A DNA stretch of 64,000 nucleotides from Micromonospora rifamycinica. GTDB taxonomy: Bacteria > Actinomycetota > Actinomycetes > Mycobacteriales > Micromonosporaceae. Positions 27,068 through 40,522 of this stretch are shown piece after piece. Position 1 is the stretch's first letter; each line of letters starts with the position of its first letter. The translations under genes were made by a program, and so were the position numbers. Location: positions 2,294,001 through 2,358,000 of the forward strand of contig NZ_LT607752.1 of the NCBI RefSeq assembly GCF_900090265.1. Reading direction: 5' to 3'. Under the pieces are notes generated by a model. It was given only the letters and a program-made list of their open reading frames with translations. It was not told the DNA's origin and made no database searches.

Positions 27068-28006
27068 GTGAACAGACGCCTCCGGACCGCCCTCGCCCTC
27101 ACCCTGACCGGCACGCTGCTGACCACGGTCGCGGTGACGCCGGCGCAGGCCCACCCGGCGCAGCGCCTCCCCGACGTCATCGCCCTGCCCGACGGCTTCC
27201 AGCCCGAGGGCATCGCCACCGCCGGCCGGTACGCCTTCCTCGGCTCCCGCGCCACCGGCGCGATCCAGCGGGTCGACCTGGTGACCGGGCGCGGCAGTCA
27301 GCTCAGCCCGCCGACCGGCACTCCGTCGCTCGGCCTCAAGATCGACCAGCAGGGCCGGCTCTTCGTCGCCGGTGGCACCACCGGGGACGCCCGGGTGGTC
27401 GACACCCGGACGGGGCAGGTCCTGGCGACCTATACGTTCGCCGGTGCGCCCAGCTTCGTCAACGACGTCGTGCTCACCCGCGACGCCGCCTGGTTCACCG
27501 ACTCGTACCGGCCGGTGCTCTACCGGGTGCCGTTCGGCCGGCACGGGGCGCTGCCGGCGGCCGACGCCGTCACGACGGTGCCGTTGACCGGGGCGTACCA
27601 GCAGGTCCCGGACACGATCAACCTCAACGGCATCGTGGACACCCCGGACGGCCGGGCGTTGATCGTGGTGCAGTCCAACACCGGGAACCTGTTCCGGGTG
27701 GACCCGGGCACCGGGGCGACCACCGTGGTGGACGTGCCCGGGCACTCGTTCGTCGCCGGTGACGGCCTGCTGCGCGACGGCGACACCCTCTACGTGGTGC
27801 AGAACCGGTTGCAGCAGATCACCGTGGTCGCGCTGGACCGGGCGGGCACCTCGGGCACGGTCACCGGGACGCTCACCGACCCGGACTTCGACGTGCCGAC
27901 CACTGTCGCCAAGGCGCTCGGCCGGCTCTACCTGCCGAACGCCCGGTTCACCACGACGCCGACGCCGACCACGCCGTACGCGATCGTCGCGGTCCGCCCG
28001 GCCTGA
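27068..28006 (+). CDS. Secreted SMP-30/NHL-like beta-propeller protein, function unknown
   Basis: A 312-residue protein starting at GTG 27068, preceded by GAAGGAGC. This start gives a clear signal peptide: Arg-rich N terminus, hydrophobic core, and an AQA site near residue 31. In-frame starts further upstream would destroy it. The mature part has repeated segments such as PEGIATAGRYAFLGS, VDLVTG and GNLFRVDPGTG, typical of SMP-30/gluconolactonase or NHL-type six-bladed propellers; similar proteins are often annotated as superoxide dismutase-like or sugar lactone lactonase-like. No enzyme residue set is clear enough for a reaction. A -10-like TAAAGT lies at 26974-26979. It runs divergently from the PKS operon and is probably unrelated to it. 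Confidence 0.85.
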   Translation: MNRRLRTALALTLTGTLLTTVAVTPAQAHPAQRLPDVIALPDGFQPEGIATAGRYAFLGSRATGAIQRVDLVTGRGSQLSPPTGTPSLGLKIDQQGRLFVAGGTTGDARVVDTRTGQVLATYTFAGAPSFVNDVVLTRDAAWFTDSYRPVLYRVPFGRHGALPAADAVTTVPLTGAYQQVPDTINLNGIVDTPDGRALIVVQSNTGNLFRVDPGTGATTVVDVPGHSFVAGDGLLRDGDTLYVVQNRLQQITVVALDRAGTSGTVTGTLTDPDFDVPTTVAKALGRLYLPNARFTTTPTPTTPYAIVAVRPA

Positions 28007-28012
28007 CCACCA

Positions 28013-28051
28013 CCCCGGGGGTACGCGCGGAGGTCGCGGGTGCCCCCGGGG
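28013..28051. terminator. Hairpin after the secreted propeller gene
   Basis: CCCCGGGGG at 28013-28021 pairs with CCCCCGGGG at 28043-28051; flanking CGCG bases extend the stem. It begins seven bases after the stop codon of the upstream plus-strand gene and fits a rho-independent-like hairpin without a U tract, as is usual in actinomycetes. Confidence 0.6.
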
Positions 28052-28117
28052 CTCCGGCCGCGGACCGGCGCGGCGGGGCCGGGCTCCCCGGTGCGCCGGG
28101 ACGCCCGGTCCACGACC

Positions 28118-28146
28118 GTCGGGCCGGCCGTGGCGGCCGGCCCGAC
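28118..28146. terminator. Perfect 12-bp hairpin between convergent genes
   Basis: GTCGGGCCGGCC (28118-28129), loop GTGGC, then GGCCGGCCCGAC (28135-28146). It sits 14 bases beyond the stop of the GH16 gene, so it probably ends that transcript and may act in both directions. Confidence 0.7.
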
Positions 28147-28160
28147 GGCGCTCGGGCCGG

Positions 28161-29426
28161 TCAGGCCCGGGACCACTTCTGGCTGCTCACCCCGAGGCAG
28201 TCCCACAGGTGCAGCTTGCCGCCGTTGTTGGGGTTCTGGTCCCGCACGTCGACGCACCGGTTGGCGCTGAGGTTGACCAGGTCGCCCGCGCCGTTCAGGG
28301 TGAACCGCTGGGCCGGGTTGCCGTTACAGGTGACCAGGTTGACCTCGGTGCCGTTGGCGGTGCCGGCCCAGGCCGGGTCCATGCACTTGCCCATCGCGCG
28401 CACGGTGCCGTCGCTCGCGAAGGTCCAGGCCTGGGCGGCGGTGGTGTTGCAGTCCCAGATCTGGAGCTTGGCCCCGTCGACCGGGTCGGCGCTCGGGATG
28501 TCGATGCACCGGCCGCTCTGCGCGCCCCGGATCCGGGTGGTGCCCGACGGCGGGTTGCCCCCGCCCGGCACGTAGCTGGAGACCCGGACGTAGTCGACGA
28601 GCATCTGCTGGGGGAACTGGGTGGAGCCGTCGGGGTAGCCGGGCCAGTTGCCGCCCACCGCGACGTTGAGGATCATGAAGAACGGGTGGTCGAAGACCCA
28701 GCGGTTGCCGCCGAGCCGGGACGGGTCGACCCGGTGGTACTCGACACCGTCGAGGTACCAGACGATCAGGTTCGGCTCCCAGTCCACCCGGTAGGTGTGG
28801 AAGGTGTCGGCGAGCGGCTGGCCGATGGTGCGGCTGCCGGTGATGCCGCCGCCGCCGGAGTAGCCGGGGCCGTGCACGGTGCCGTAGACCGTGTTCGGTT
28901 CCCGGCCGATGTTCTCCATGACGTCGATCTCGCCGGCGTTGGGCCAGCCGGCGCCGCCCATGTCGTTGCCGAGCATCCAGAACGCCGGCCAGATGCCCTG
29001 ACCGCGCGGGATCTTGATGCGGGCCTCGAACCGCCCGTACGCCTGGGTGAAGGTGGCGGCGGTGAGCAGCCGGGCCGAGGTGTACTCGCACCGGCCGTAG
29101 TGGCACTGGTAGTTGGCCGGGTTCTCCCGGCGGGCGGTGATGACCAGGTTGCCCTGTCCGTCGTGGACGGCGTTGCTGGTGCTGTTGGTGTAGTACTGCC
29201 GCTCGTTGTTGCCCCAACCGCCACCGCCGATGTCGAAGCGCCAGCGGTTCTGGTCGACGGGGGTGCCGGCGCCGGCGTTGAACTCGTCCTGCCAGGTGAT
29301 GCCGCCGATGGCGGCGGAGGCCGGCTCGGCCTGGGCGGGCAGGACCAGGGCGGCGGCGAGGGTGACGAGGGCGACGGCCGCGCGGGCGAGGGGTCGGGAC
29401 CGGGGGACGGGTCGGGTTCCGGGCAC
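28161..29426 (-). CDS. Secreted GH16 endo-beta-1,3-glucanase with C-terminal ricin-type lectin domain
   Basis: A 421-residue secreted glycoside hydrolase, start GTG 29426 with AAGGAGCC 4 bases upstream. Signal peptide ends near AEPASA (about residue 35). The GH16 domain (about 38-285) carries the catalytic EIDVME motif (Glu166 nucleophile, Asp168, Glu171 acid/base) and laminarinase-like stretches such as WPAFWMLG. After a Gly/Pro linker, a ricin B-type lectin domain (about 295-421) has three repeats with QAW, QRF and QKW positions. It likely hydrolyses beta-1,3-glucans such as laminarin or fungal wall glucan outside the cell. A CebR-like operator precedes it, which fits induction by beta-glucan sugars. 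No tie to the biosynthetic genes. Confidence 0.95.
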   Translation of the reverse strand: MPGTRPVPRSRPLARAAVALVTLAAALVLPAQAEPASAAIGGITWQDEFNAGAGTPVDQNRWRFDIGGGGWGNNERQYYTNSTSNAVHDGQGNLVITARRENPANYQCHYGRCEYTSARLLTAATFTQAYGRFEARIKIPRGQGIWPAFWMLGNDMGGAGWPNAGEIDVMENIGREPNTVYGTVHGPGYSGGGGITGSRTIGQPLADTFHTYRVDWEPNLIVWYLDGVEYHRVDPSRLGGNRWVFDHPFFMILNVAVGGNWPGYPDGSTQFPQQMLVDYVRVSSYVPGGGNPPSGTTRIRGAQSGRCIDIPSADPVDGAKLQIWDCNTTAAQAWTFASDGTVRAMGKCMDPAWAGTANGTEVNLVTCNGNPAQRFTLNGAGDLVNLSANRCVDVRDQNPNNGGKLHLWDCLGVSSQKWSRA

Positions 29427-29471
29427 GTGAGGCTCCTTCGGGGCGACATCGGGTGCGGGGGAATCTGCCGG

Positions 29472-29518
29472 GGAGAGCGCTCTCCACGAAGGATGTCGAT
29501 TTCCCGCACTTCTGTCAA
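29472..29518 (-). promoter_or_regulatory. GH16 promoter with CebR-like palindromic operator
   Basis: On the minus strand TTGACA (29518-29513) and CATCCT (29495-29490) are separated by 17 bases. Directly downstream is the perfect palindrome GGAGAGCGCTCTCC (29472-29485), close to the actinomycete CebR consensus TGGGAGCGCTCCCA. A LacI-family repressor bound there would cover the start of transcription. The rest of 29427-29719 shows no gene or further site. Confidence 0.7.
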
Positions 29519-29719
29519 GAAAGTTGACAGTTAATCCGACCGCTCCGACCACCTGAACGGAGATGGTGACCAGAAAATCACTCTCGGTAATCGTGGGGTG
29601 TGGCGCGCGACGTCGCAGGGGGCGGGCCTCCCCGAAGGGGGCACTCAGCCCGGGAGTTACCGGTCGACCGGGGCCGGATGCGGGCGGGACGCGGTGCGGA
29701 CCGCCCGCCGGCCCGCTGG

Positions 29720-29938
29720 TCAGCGGTGCAGACCGCGCCAGGAGGGATTGCTGCCGCGCCAGGCGTCGGCCAGGATGAGTGCCGCCGCCCGACTCGGGCA
29801 CTGCTGCACGCGGGAGCGACCCGACGCCCCGCCGATCTGCGCCTGGACCTCCCAGGCCTCCCCGTCGGTACGGATGTACACGTCCCGCCGCCCGCGCGGG
29901 CTCGGGTCACCGTTCCACCAGTGCTCCTCGACCATCAT
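29720..29938 (-). CDS. Small conserved-looking protein of unknown function
   Basis: A 72-residue protein starting at ATG 29938 (or the next codon, ATG 29935). Composition is mixed, with Trp at positions 7, 8 and 29 and a C-terminal segment QCPSRAAALILADAWR. There is no signal peptide or membrane segment. It resembles small uncharacterised actinobacterial proteins, but I cannot assign a family. A TATACG hexamer lies eight bases before the start and there is no ribosome site, so the mRNA may be leaderless. Codon usage is typical of real genes here. Confidence 0.6.
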   Translation of the reverse strand: MMVEEHWWNGDPSPRGRRDVYIRTDGEAWEVQAQIGGASGRSRVQQCPSRAAALILADAWRGSNPSWRGLHR

Positions 29939-30013
29939 TTACCGACCGTATAGCAAATCGGCGTCGGAACGTGAGTCACGAATTCGTCGAGGCCCGCCGA
30001 CGGCCTCCCCCGG

Positions 30014-31105
30014 TCACCCCTGTCGGGGGGTGAGCAGGTAGTCGTCGGCCTCCGCGCTCCACGCCAGGGTGACCTCGCCGGCGGTCGCGGCGGCCTTGCC
30101 GAACTGGAGGAAACTGCGGTAGCCGAGCTTCTTCTCGCTGAACTCCGGGCGGGCCCGGCGGAGCTGGTTCTTGAGCCCGGAGAGCGCCACCGGCCCCCCG
30201 GACGCGGCCAGCTCCGCCACCACGGTCCGCAACAACGCGAAGGCCACCTCCTGGTCGCCGTGCTCCGGCAGGGACACCTCCGGGTCGCCCTTGGCCGGCC
30301 CCTCCGCCAGCTCGACGACGTTGTGCCCGGCGAGGTGGCGCAGCAGCTCGCCGAAGGTACGGAACCCGTAGTCGGATTCGCTGAAGGTGGGATCCTTGCG
30401 CAGCAGGGTGCGCTTCAGCCGGGAGGCGGTCACCTCGCCGTCGGAGCTGCCCTGGAGCCCGGCGACGGTCTGGGCGACCAGCACCGCGAGCGCGTCCGCG
30501 TCGCGGGCCGGCTCCTCGGCGGCCGGCGGACGCTCCGGCTCGACCGCCTCCCGGTCCACCTGGCCCGGCTGCGGCGGCTCCGTCGGCCGGGCGGCCGGCC
30601 GACCACGACGGCCCCGGACCGGCAGGACGTCGACGCCCTCCAGCCGGTCGTAGTAGAGGAACTCGTCGCAGGCGGGCGGCAGCAGCGCCGAGGTGGACTT
30701 CTCCACCCCGACCCCGATCACCCGCTTGTTGAGTTCGCGGAGCTTGTGCACCAGCGGGGTGAAGTCGCTGTCCCCGGTGCAGATGACGAAGGTGGAGATG
30801 TAGCCGCGCTCGAAGGCCAGCTCCACCGCGTCGACCGCCATCTTGATGTCGGCGGCGTTCTTGCGGGACGCCCCCATCCGCTGCGGGATCTCGATCAGCT
30901 CGACGTGCGAGCGGGTGAGCATCCGGCGGTCCTCGTCGAAGTACGACCAGTCGGCGTACGCCCGGCGTACCACCACCCGCCCCCGCTCGGCCAACGCGTC
31001 GGCGATCGGCCGGAAGTCGAACGCCCGCCCGCCATGGTGGTCCCGCGCTCCCAGCGCCAGGTTCTCGTAGTCGAGAAAGAGCGCGATCCGATCCTCTTGA
31101 TCCAC
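30014..31105 (-). CDS. NYN-domain (PIN-like) protein with two C-terminal LOTUS/OST-HTH domains
   Basis: A 363-residue protein. Start GTG 31105 is chosen because it begins directly with DQEDRIALFLDYENLALG, the first strand of a NYN domain, and a TACGGT -10-like box lies six bases upstream. NYN domain (about 1-165): acidic residues in FLDYEN, the KNAADIKMAVDA segment and CTGDSDFTPLV form the PIN-like metal site; related LabA/NYN proteins are putative RNases. The C-terminal half holds two winged-helix LOTUS/OST-HTH-like repeats (about 220-290 and 300-363), each with a G[FY]R[TS]F core, thought to bind RNA. Likely RNA metabolism; not part of the biosynthetic pathway. Confidence 0.85.
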   Translation of the reverse strand: MDQEDRIALFLDYENLALGARDHHGGRAFDFRPIADALAERGRVVVRRAYADWSYFDEDRRMLTRSHVELIEIPQRMGASRKNAADIKMAVDAVELAFERGYISTFVICTGDSDFTPLVHKLRELNKRVIGVGVEKSTSALLPPACDEFLYYDRLEGVDVLPVRGRRGRPAARPTEPPQPGQVDREAVEPERPPAAEEPARDADALAVLVAQTVAGLQGSSDGEVTASRLKRTLLRKDPTFSESDYGFRTFGELLRHLAGHNVVELAEGPAKGDPEVSLPEHGDQEVAFALLRTVVAELAASGGPVALSGLKNQLRRARPEFSEKKLGYRSFLQFGKAAATAGEVTLAWSAEADDYLLTPRQG

Positions 31106-31111
31106 CCGCCC

Positions 31112-31117
31112 ACCGTA
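31112..31117 (-). promoter_or_regulatory. -10-like TACGGT, leaderless start of the NYN gene
   Basis: On the minus strand TACGGT (31117-31112) is followed by six bases and then GTG 31105. No ribosome site is present. The spacing puts the transcription start at or near the start codon. Confidence 0.4.
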
Positions 31118-31291
31118 CGCCCGCACCCGCCCGGCACCACCCCGCCACGTCGAACCGTCCGGCGGCACCCGGTGGGCGGGCCTTCCGCCGGGGGCGCCGG
31201 CCGGCCCGGTGGGCGGCCACGGTCCGGCCTCCTGACGCGTTGTCGCAGCTCATGGGTAGAATCCCGGCCGGAAACGATCATCGGAAGGGCC

Positions 31292-31999
31292 ATGACGAAG
31301 AGGTACGAGCTGCCGCTGCTGGTGCTGACCGCGGCGACCGGGGCGGTCGACGGCGTCAGCTACCTCGCCCTGGACCGGGTCTTCACCGGCAACATGACCG
31401 GCAACGTGCTCTTCATCGGCTTCGGGCTGGCCGGGGTGTCCGGGCTGCCGGTGCTCAACAACCTGCTGGCGCTGCTGGCGTTCATGCTCGGCGCGGTGCT
31501 CGCTGCCCGGTTGACCCGGGGTGCATCGGGGCCGGCGAAGCTGCCCGCCGCCGGCCTGGCCATCCTGGTCGGCGGCAGTGTGCTGTCGCTCGTCCTGGCC
31601 GGCATCTGGCTCGCCACCGGCCCGCCGGCGCACGGCACGATGCTGGTCGTCACCGCCCTGCTCGCCCTGGTGCTCGGCGCGCAGGCCGCGGCGGTCAAGC
31701 ACATCGGCATCCGGGACCTCTCCACCGTCGTGGTGACCATGACCATGGTGAACCTCTCCGCCGACAGCCGGGCGGCCGGCGGTCCCGGCACGGCGTGGCT
31801 GCGCCGGTTCGGGGCGATCACCGCGATGGGGCTGGGCGCCTTCGTCGCCGCGGTGCTGACCCTGCGGGTCAACGGGGCGGTGGCCCTGGTCGTGGCCGGG
31901 GCGCTGCTGGCCCTCGGCACGACGCTGATCGCGGTGGCCCGCCGTCGGGAGGTCGCGGCGGCGTCGACGCCCGACGGACCCGCCGCCGGGGGCCACTGA
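31292..31999 (+). CDS. DUF1275 (YoaK-like) integral membrane protein
   Basis: A 235-residue protein with about six hydrophobic helices. The N terminus contains the family hallmark: an AATGAVDGVSYL segment followed by FTGNMTGNVLFIG, which is typical of DUF1275/YoaK membrane proteins of unknown transport function. Start ATG 31292 follows GGAAGGG closely. A TAGAAT -10-like box lies at 31256-31261. It stands alone between the divergent NYN gene and the carboxylase gene. Substrate unknown. Confidence 0.88.
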   Translation: MTKRYELPLLVLTAATGAVDGVSYLALDRVFTGNMTGNVLFIGFGLAGVSGLPVLNNLLALLAFMLGAVLAARLTRGASGPAKLPAAGLAILVGGSVLSLVLAGIWLATGPPAHGTMLVVTALLALVLGAQAAAVKHIGIRDLSTVVVTMTMVNLSADSRAAGGPGTAWLRRFGAITAMGLGAFVAAVLTLRVNGAVALVVAGALLALGTTLIAVARRREVAAASTPDGPAAGGH

Positions 32000-32232
32000 C
32001 CCCCGTCCCACCGCCCCACCGCCGCCCAGCCCCGCGAGCTGCCCGGACGGCGTGGAGCCCGGCGGACCGGGCGGGGAAGACCAAAAACTTTTGTGGGTTT
32101 CCTACAACGGTCACCGCTCAGGGTTCGGTGATTACGACATGGCGCTACCGGCCGGCACCCGGAAGGGTGATCGCTGTCAGGGGTCGATGCCTTGCGGCGC
32201 GTACTCGTGGATCTACCGGAGGAGTCGATCGG

Positions 32233-37698
<5,466 letters not shown>

Positions 37699-37709
37699 CC
37701 CGCCCGGGC

Positions 37710-37761
37710 CGGCATCGGCGTACCCCGCCCGAACAGATCCGGGCGGGGTGCGCCGATGCCG
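37710..37761. terminator. Long 22-bp hairpin terminator after the carboxylase gene
   Basis: Bases 37710-37731 pair with 37740-37761 around the loop AACAGATC; only one position is not Watson-Crick, and it can form G-U. It starts 12 bases after the carboxylase stop. It lies between convergent genes and may serve both. Confidence 0.85.
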
Positions 37762-37838
37762 TCGGCCCACCCGCCGGTAGGGCCGGAGACCTCGACACCT
37801 GGCCGCCCGATGGTGGAGCGGGGCAACTCGCACGAGAC

Positions 37839-37895
37839 CTTCCCTGGCGGGCCGGGAAGTGGTTGTCGTAGACAGCCTTATGCCACACGGGCATA
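37839..37895. terminator. Two smaller inverted repeats downstream of the acyl ligase gene
   Basis: CTTCCC/GGGAAG with inner GGC/GCC and a bulge (37839-37859), and TATGCC/GGCATA (37879-37895). They lie 53-109 bases past the ligase stop on the minus strand and could terminate it; the second could instead be a protein site. The remaining part of 37699-37947 holds nothing else I can name. Confidence 0.4.
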
Positions 37896-37947
37896 GCGGC
37901 CGGACCCACCGCAAGGAGATCACCGCCGGCGCTGGGGGTGGAGGGGG

Positions 37948-39600
37948 TCAGGGGGTGGCGGGTGCGCCCGCGTCCGCCAGCAGCCGCTGACGCATCAGGA
38001 ACTTGCGGACCTTGCCGGTCGGACCCATCACCACACCGTCGGCCGGCACCGTGACCACCCGCCGGAGCGTCCCGCCGACCACCGGGCCGAGCGCGGCGCG
38101 GACCTGGTCGGACCGGTCGGCCGTCGGATCGGCGTCGTCGGCGAGCAGCAGCAGCGCCTCGGTGACGATGCGGTCGTCGGCCTCCCGGACCGCGATGACG
38201 GTGCAGTCGCGTACGTCCGGGCAGTGCTTGAGGATGCGCTCCTCGGACAGCGCCGTGTAGAGCCAGTTGCCGTCGCCCAGGTCGACCGCGTCACTGGCCC
38301 GGTCGACATGGTGGTAGTTGCCGTCCGGGTCGCGGTACATCAGGTCGCCGGTCAGGTAGTAGCCGTTGAGCCGGGTGCGGAAGGTGTTGACCGAGTCGTT
38401 CCAGTACCCGATCGCCAGCGTCGGCGACTTGAGCCCGACGTGCCCCACCTGCCCCTCGGCGACCTCCTCGCCGGTCGTGACGTCCAGCAGGGCGATCTGC
38501 GCGAACGGGTACGGCTTGCCGACGCAGCGGTCGTAGCGGTCGCTGCCGAGGCGGTGGCTGATCCGGAACGCGCCGTGGCCCATCTCGGTCGAGCCGAGCA
38601 TGTCGACGAACTTGGAGCCGGGCACGTCGACCATGCCCTGCCGGGTGTACGCGGGGTGGCTGCCGACGGCGACCAGCCGCCGGATGTGCGACTCGTGGGC
38701 GCAGTCCCCGGTGTTGAACCAGTTGCGCACCGAACTCAGGTCGCGGGTGCTCAGGTCGTGCCGGGCCAGCTCGGACCAGGTCACCGCGAAGCCGAAGACG
38801 CCGGTCGGCCGCCAGCGCTCGATGGCGTCGAGGATCGTCTCGGCGCTGCGCTCGAACGGACCGCCCTGCGCCGACAGGTAGAGCAGCTGGTAGCCGTTGC
38901 AGAGCGCCTGGTTGACGGTGATGATGCCGGCGGTGTGCGCGGCCGGCAGGACGGACAGCTCCCGTACCTCGCCGTAGGGGCGGGACTCGGTGAGCCGGAC
39001 CGCCCGGATGGCGGCGAACAGCCCGTGGTGCGAGTGGACGATCGCGGCCGGCACCCGGGTGGTGCCGGACGAGTGGGTGATGACGACCGGGTCCTCGGGG
39101 TGGTGGCGGTAGTGCGGCGGGGCCTGCCCGGGGTCGCCGGTGCCGGTCTCGGCGGCGTCACCGAGGACCGGCGCCCCCAGGTCGTGCTCGCGCAGCGCGG
39201 CGTGGTCGGCGTCGAGCACCACCCCGACGCCGCGCAGCCGGCGGATGAACTCGGCCGCCAGCTCGATCGGCATGTTGCCGTTCATCAGGGCCGGGATCGC
39301 GCCGAGCCAGGTCAGGGCCAGGAAGTTGAGGAACACGTCGGGCGCGGACGTCACGTAGACCGCGACCGGGTCGCGCCAGCCGATGCCGCGCCGGCGGAAC
39401 CAGTCCGCCCGTGCCGCGACCCGTTCGGTCAGGGTGGCCAGGGAGAGCGGCGTCCAGGCGGGGATGCCGTCCACGTCGACGTCGAAGGTGATCCGCGGCG
39501 AGTCCGGGTCGGCACCGTGCTCGGCCAGCCGGAGCAGCACGTTGCCGGCCCCCAGCTCCATGTCGGCCGCGAGCGTCGCCCGGAAGTTGTCGGCACCCAA
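37948..39600 (-). CDS. AMP-forming acyl/aryl ligase (ANL superfamily)
   Basis: A 550-residue adenylate-forming enzyme. The start is TTG 39600, placed seven bases after AGGAGA; the next Met (residue 14) is the alternative. Motifs: SSGTT phosphate loop in THSSGTTRVPAAIVHSH, in which the usual PKG Lys is Ala; LGSTEMGHG adenine-binding motif; YLTGDLMYRDPDG; a hinge-like VDRASD; and the C-terminal GKVRK Lys region. It should activate a carboxylic acid as an acyl-AMP for transfer to CoA or an ACP. It sits at the end of the transporter and glycosyltransferase group but has its own promoter. Possible role: priming a starter or side-chain acid onto one of the discrete ACPs. Substrate not predictable. 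Confidence 0.88.
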   Translation of the reverse strand: MGADNFRATLAADMELGAGNVLLRLAEHGADPDSPRITFDVDVDGIPAWTPLSLATLTERVAARADWFRRRGIGWRDPVAVYVTSAPDVFLNFLALTWLGAIPALMNGNMPIELAAEFIRRLRGVGVVLDADHAALREHDLGAPVLGDAAETGTGDPGQAPPHYRHHPEDPVVITHSSGTTRVPAAIVHSHHGLFAAIRAVRLTESRPYGEVRELSVLPAAHTAGIITVNQALCNGYQLLYLSAQGGPFERSAETILDAIERWRPTGVFGFAVTWSELARHDLSTRDLSSVRNWFNTGDCAHESHIRRLVAVGSHPAYTRQGMVDVPGSKFVDMLGSTEMGHGAFRISHRLGSDRYDRCVGKPYPFAQIALLDVTTGEEVAEGQVGHVGLKSPTLAIGYWNDSVNTFRTRLNGYYLTGDLMYRDPDGNYHHVDRASDAVDLGDGNWLYTALSEERILKHCPDVRDCTVIAVREADDRIVTEALLLLADDADPTADRSDQVRAALGPVVGGTLRRVVTVPADGVVMGPTGKVRKFLMRQRLLADAGAPATP

Positions 39601-39671
39601 CGAGTTGTCTCCTCACCTGACACGCTCACGGCAGCGCACCGGCGGCGCGGCGGCCGATCTGGGACACGCTC

Positions 39672-39700
39672 AGGCTAGAGCGCCGACCAGCGGCAGACAA
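39672..39700 (-). promoter_or_regulatory. Promoter of the acyl ligase gene
   Basis: On the minus strand TTGTCT (39700-39695), a 17-base spacer, then TAGCCT (39677-39672). This fits a housekeeping-type actinomycete promoter about 70 bases before the TTG start. Confidence 0.55.
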
Positions 39701-39733
39701 TGGCCAACATCAATCATGGCCACCCGGTCGGGC

Positions 39734-40498
39734 TCAGGAGACCTCGCGGTTGAACAGGTGCGACGACCAGACCAGGCTGACCGCGGCCAGCCCGATCATG
39801 ATCAACGCGCCCTGCCAGACCACGGGATCGGCGAGCTGACCGTTGAACAGCGCCCGCATCCCGTTGGTGGCCCAGGAGAAGGGGTTCCAGAACGCGACCC
39901 GCTGGATCCACAGTGGCGCGAGGACGAGCGGGATGAGCACCCCGGCGAGCAGCGACACCGGCTGCCCCACCGTGTTGACCAGCACACCGAGGCTGTTCTC
40001 GTTGCGTACCAGCAGGGCGATGTCGTACGAGATCGAGGTGCTCAACAGCACCATCACCGACAGCAGCGCGTACGAGATGAGCAGGTTGCCCAGGTGCACC
40101 CGCAACCCGAACGGCAGCGCCACGATCGTGATGATCACCGCCTGCACGACGTTCAGGCAGACGTGCATCATGGCCCGGCCCAGCAGCAGGCCGGTCCGGC
40201 TGACCGGGGTCACCCGGCACCGGTCGATGATGCCCGCCCGCAGGGCGCTGAGCAGCCCGTAGCCGGCGAACAGGCCACCGAACAGGCCCATCGCCACGAA
40301 CAGGCCGGGCACGTAGATCCGGTAGGCGTCGGCGTAGGTGGAGGCCCCCCGGTCGACCATCACCACCTTGAGGAACGGGGCGAACAGCACGAGGTAGGTG
40401 ATCGGCTGGGCCAGACTGAACGCCACCATCACCGGGTTGCGCACCATCAGACCGACCTCCTGTTGGAAGATCAGCCAGGTGTCCCGGACCAGTTTCAC
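39734..40498 (-). CDS. ABC-2 type permease, DrrB-like drug exporter subunit
   Basis: A 254-residue membrane protein with about six transmembrane helices and the ABC-2 fold seen in daunorubicin-resistance (DrrB) permeases; the N-terminal DTWLIFQQEVGLMVRNP and mid-protein RAGIIDRCRVTPVSRTGLLLGR segments are characteristic. It forms the membrane channel for the ATPase encoded 24 bases upstream. Because it lies among biosynthetic genes, the pair likely exports, and gives resistance to, the cluster product. Confidence 0.93.
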   Translation of the reverse strand: MKLVRDTWLIFQQEVGLMVRNPVMVAFSLAQPITYLVLFAPFLKVVMVDRGASTYADAYRIYVPGLFVAMGLFGGLFAGYGLLSALRAGIIDRCRVTPVSRTGLLLGRAMMHVCLNVVQAVIITIVALPFGLRVHLGNLLISYALLSVMVLLSTSISYDIALLVRNENSLGVLVNTVGQPVSLLAGVLIPLVLAPLWIQRVAFWNPFSWATNGMRALFNGQLADPVVWQGALIMIGLAAVSLVWSSHLFNREVS

Positions 40499-40522
40499 TG
40501 CGGCTCCTCTCGTGCCGGCCGG

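Noticed and set aside
29427..29801. N-terminal extension of the GH16 gene
   Set aside because: The open frame crosses the promoter and CebR-like operator; GTG 29426 has AAGGAG and starts a proper signal peptide.
37879..37895. TATGCC/GGCATA inverted repeat as an attachment or recombination site
   Set aside because: There is no integrase gene and no second copy nearby; more likely part of the terminator region.
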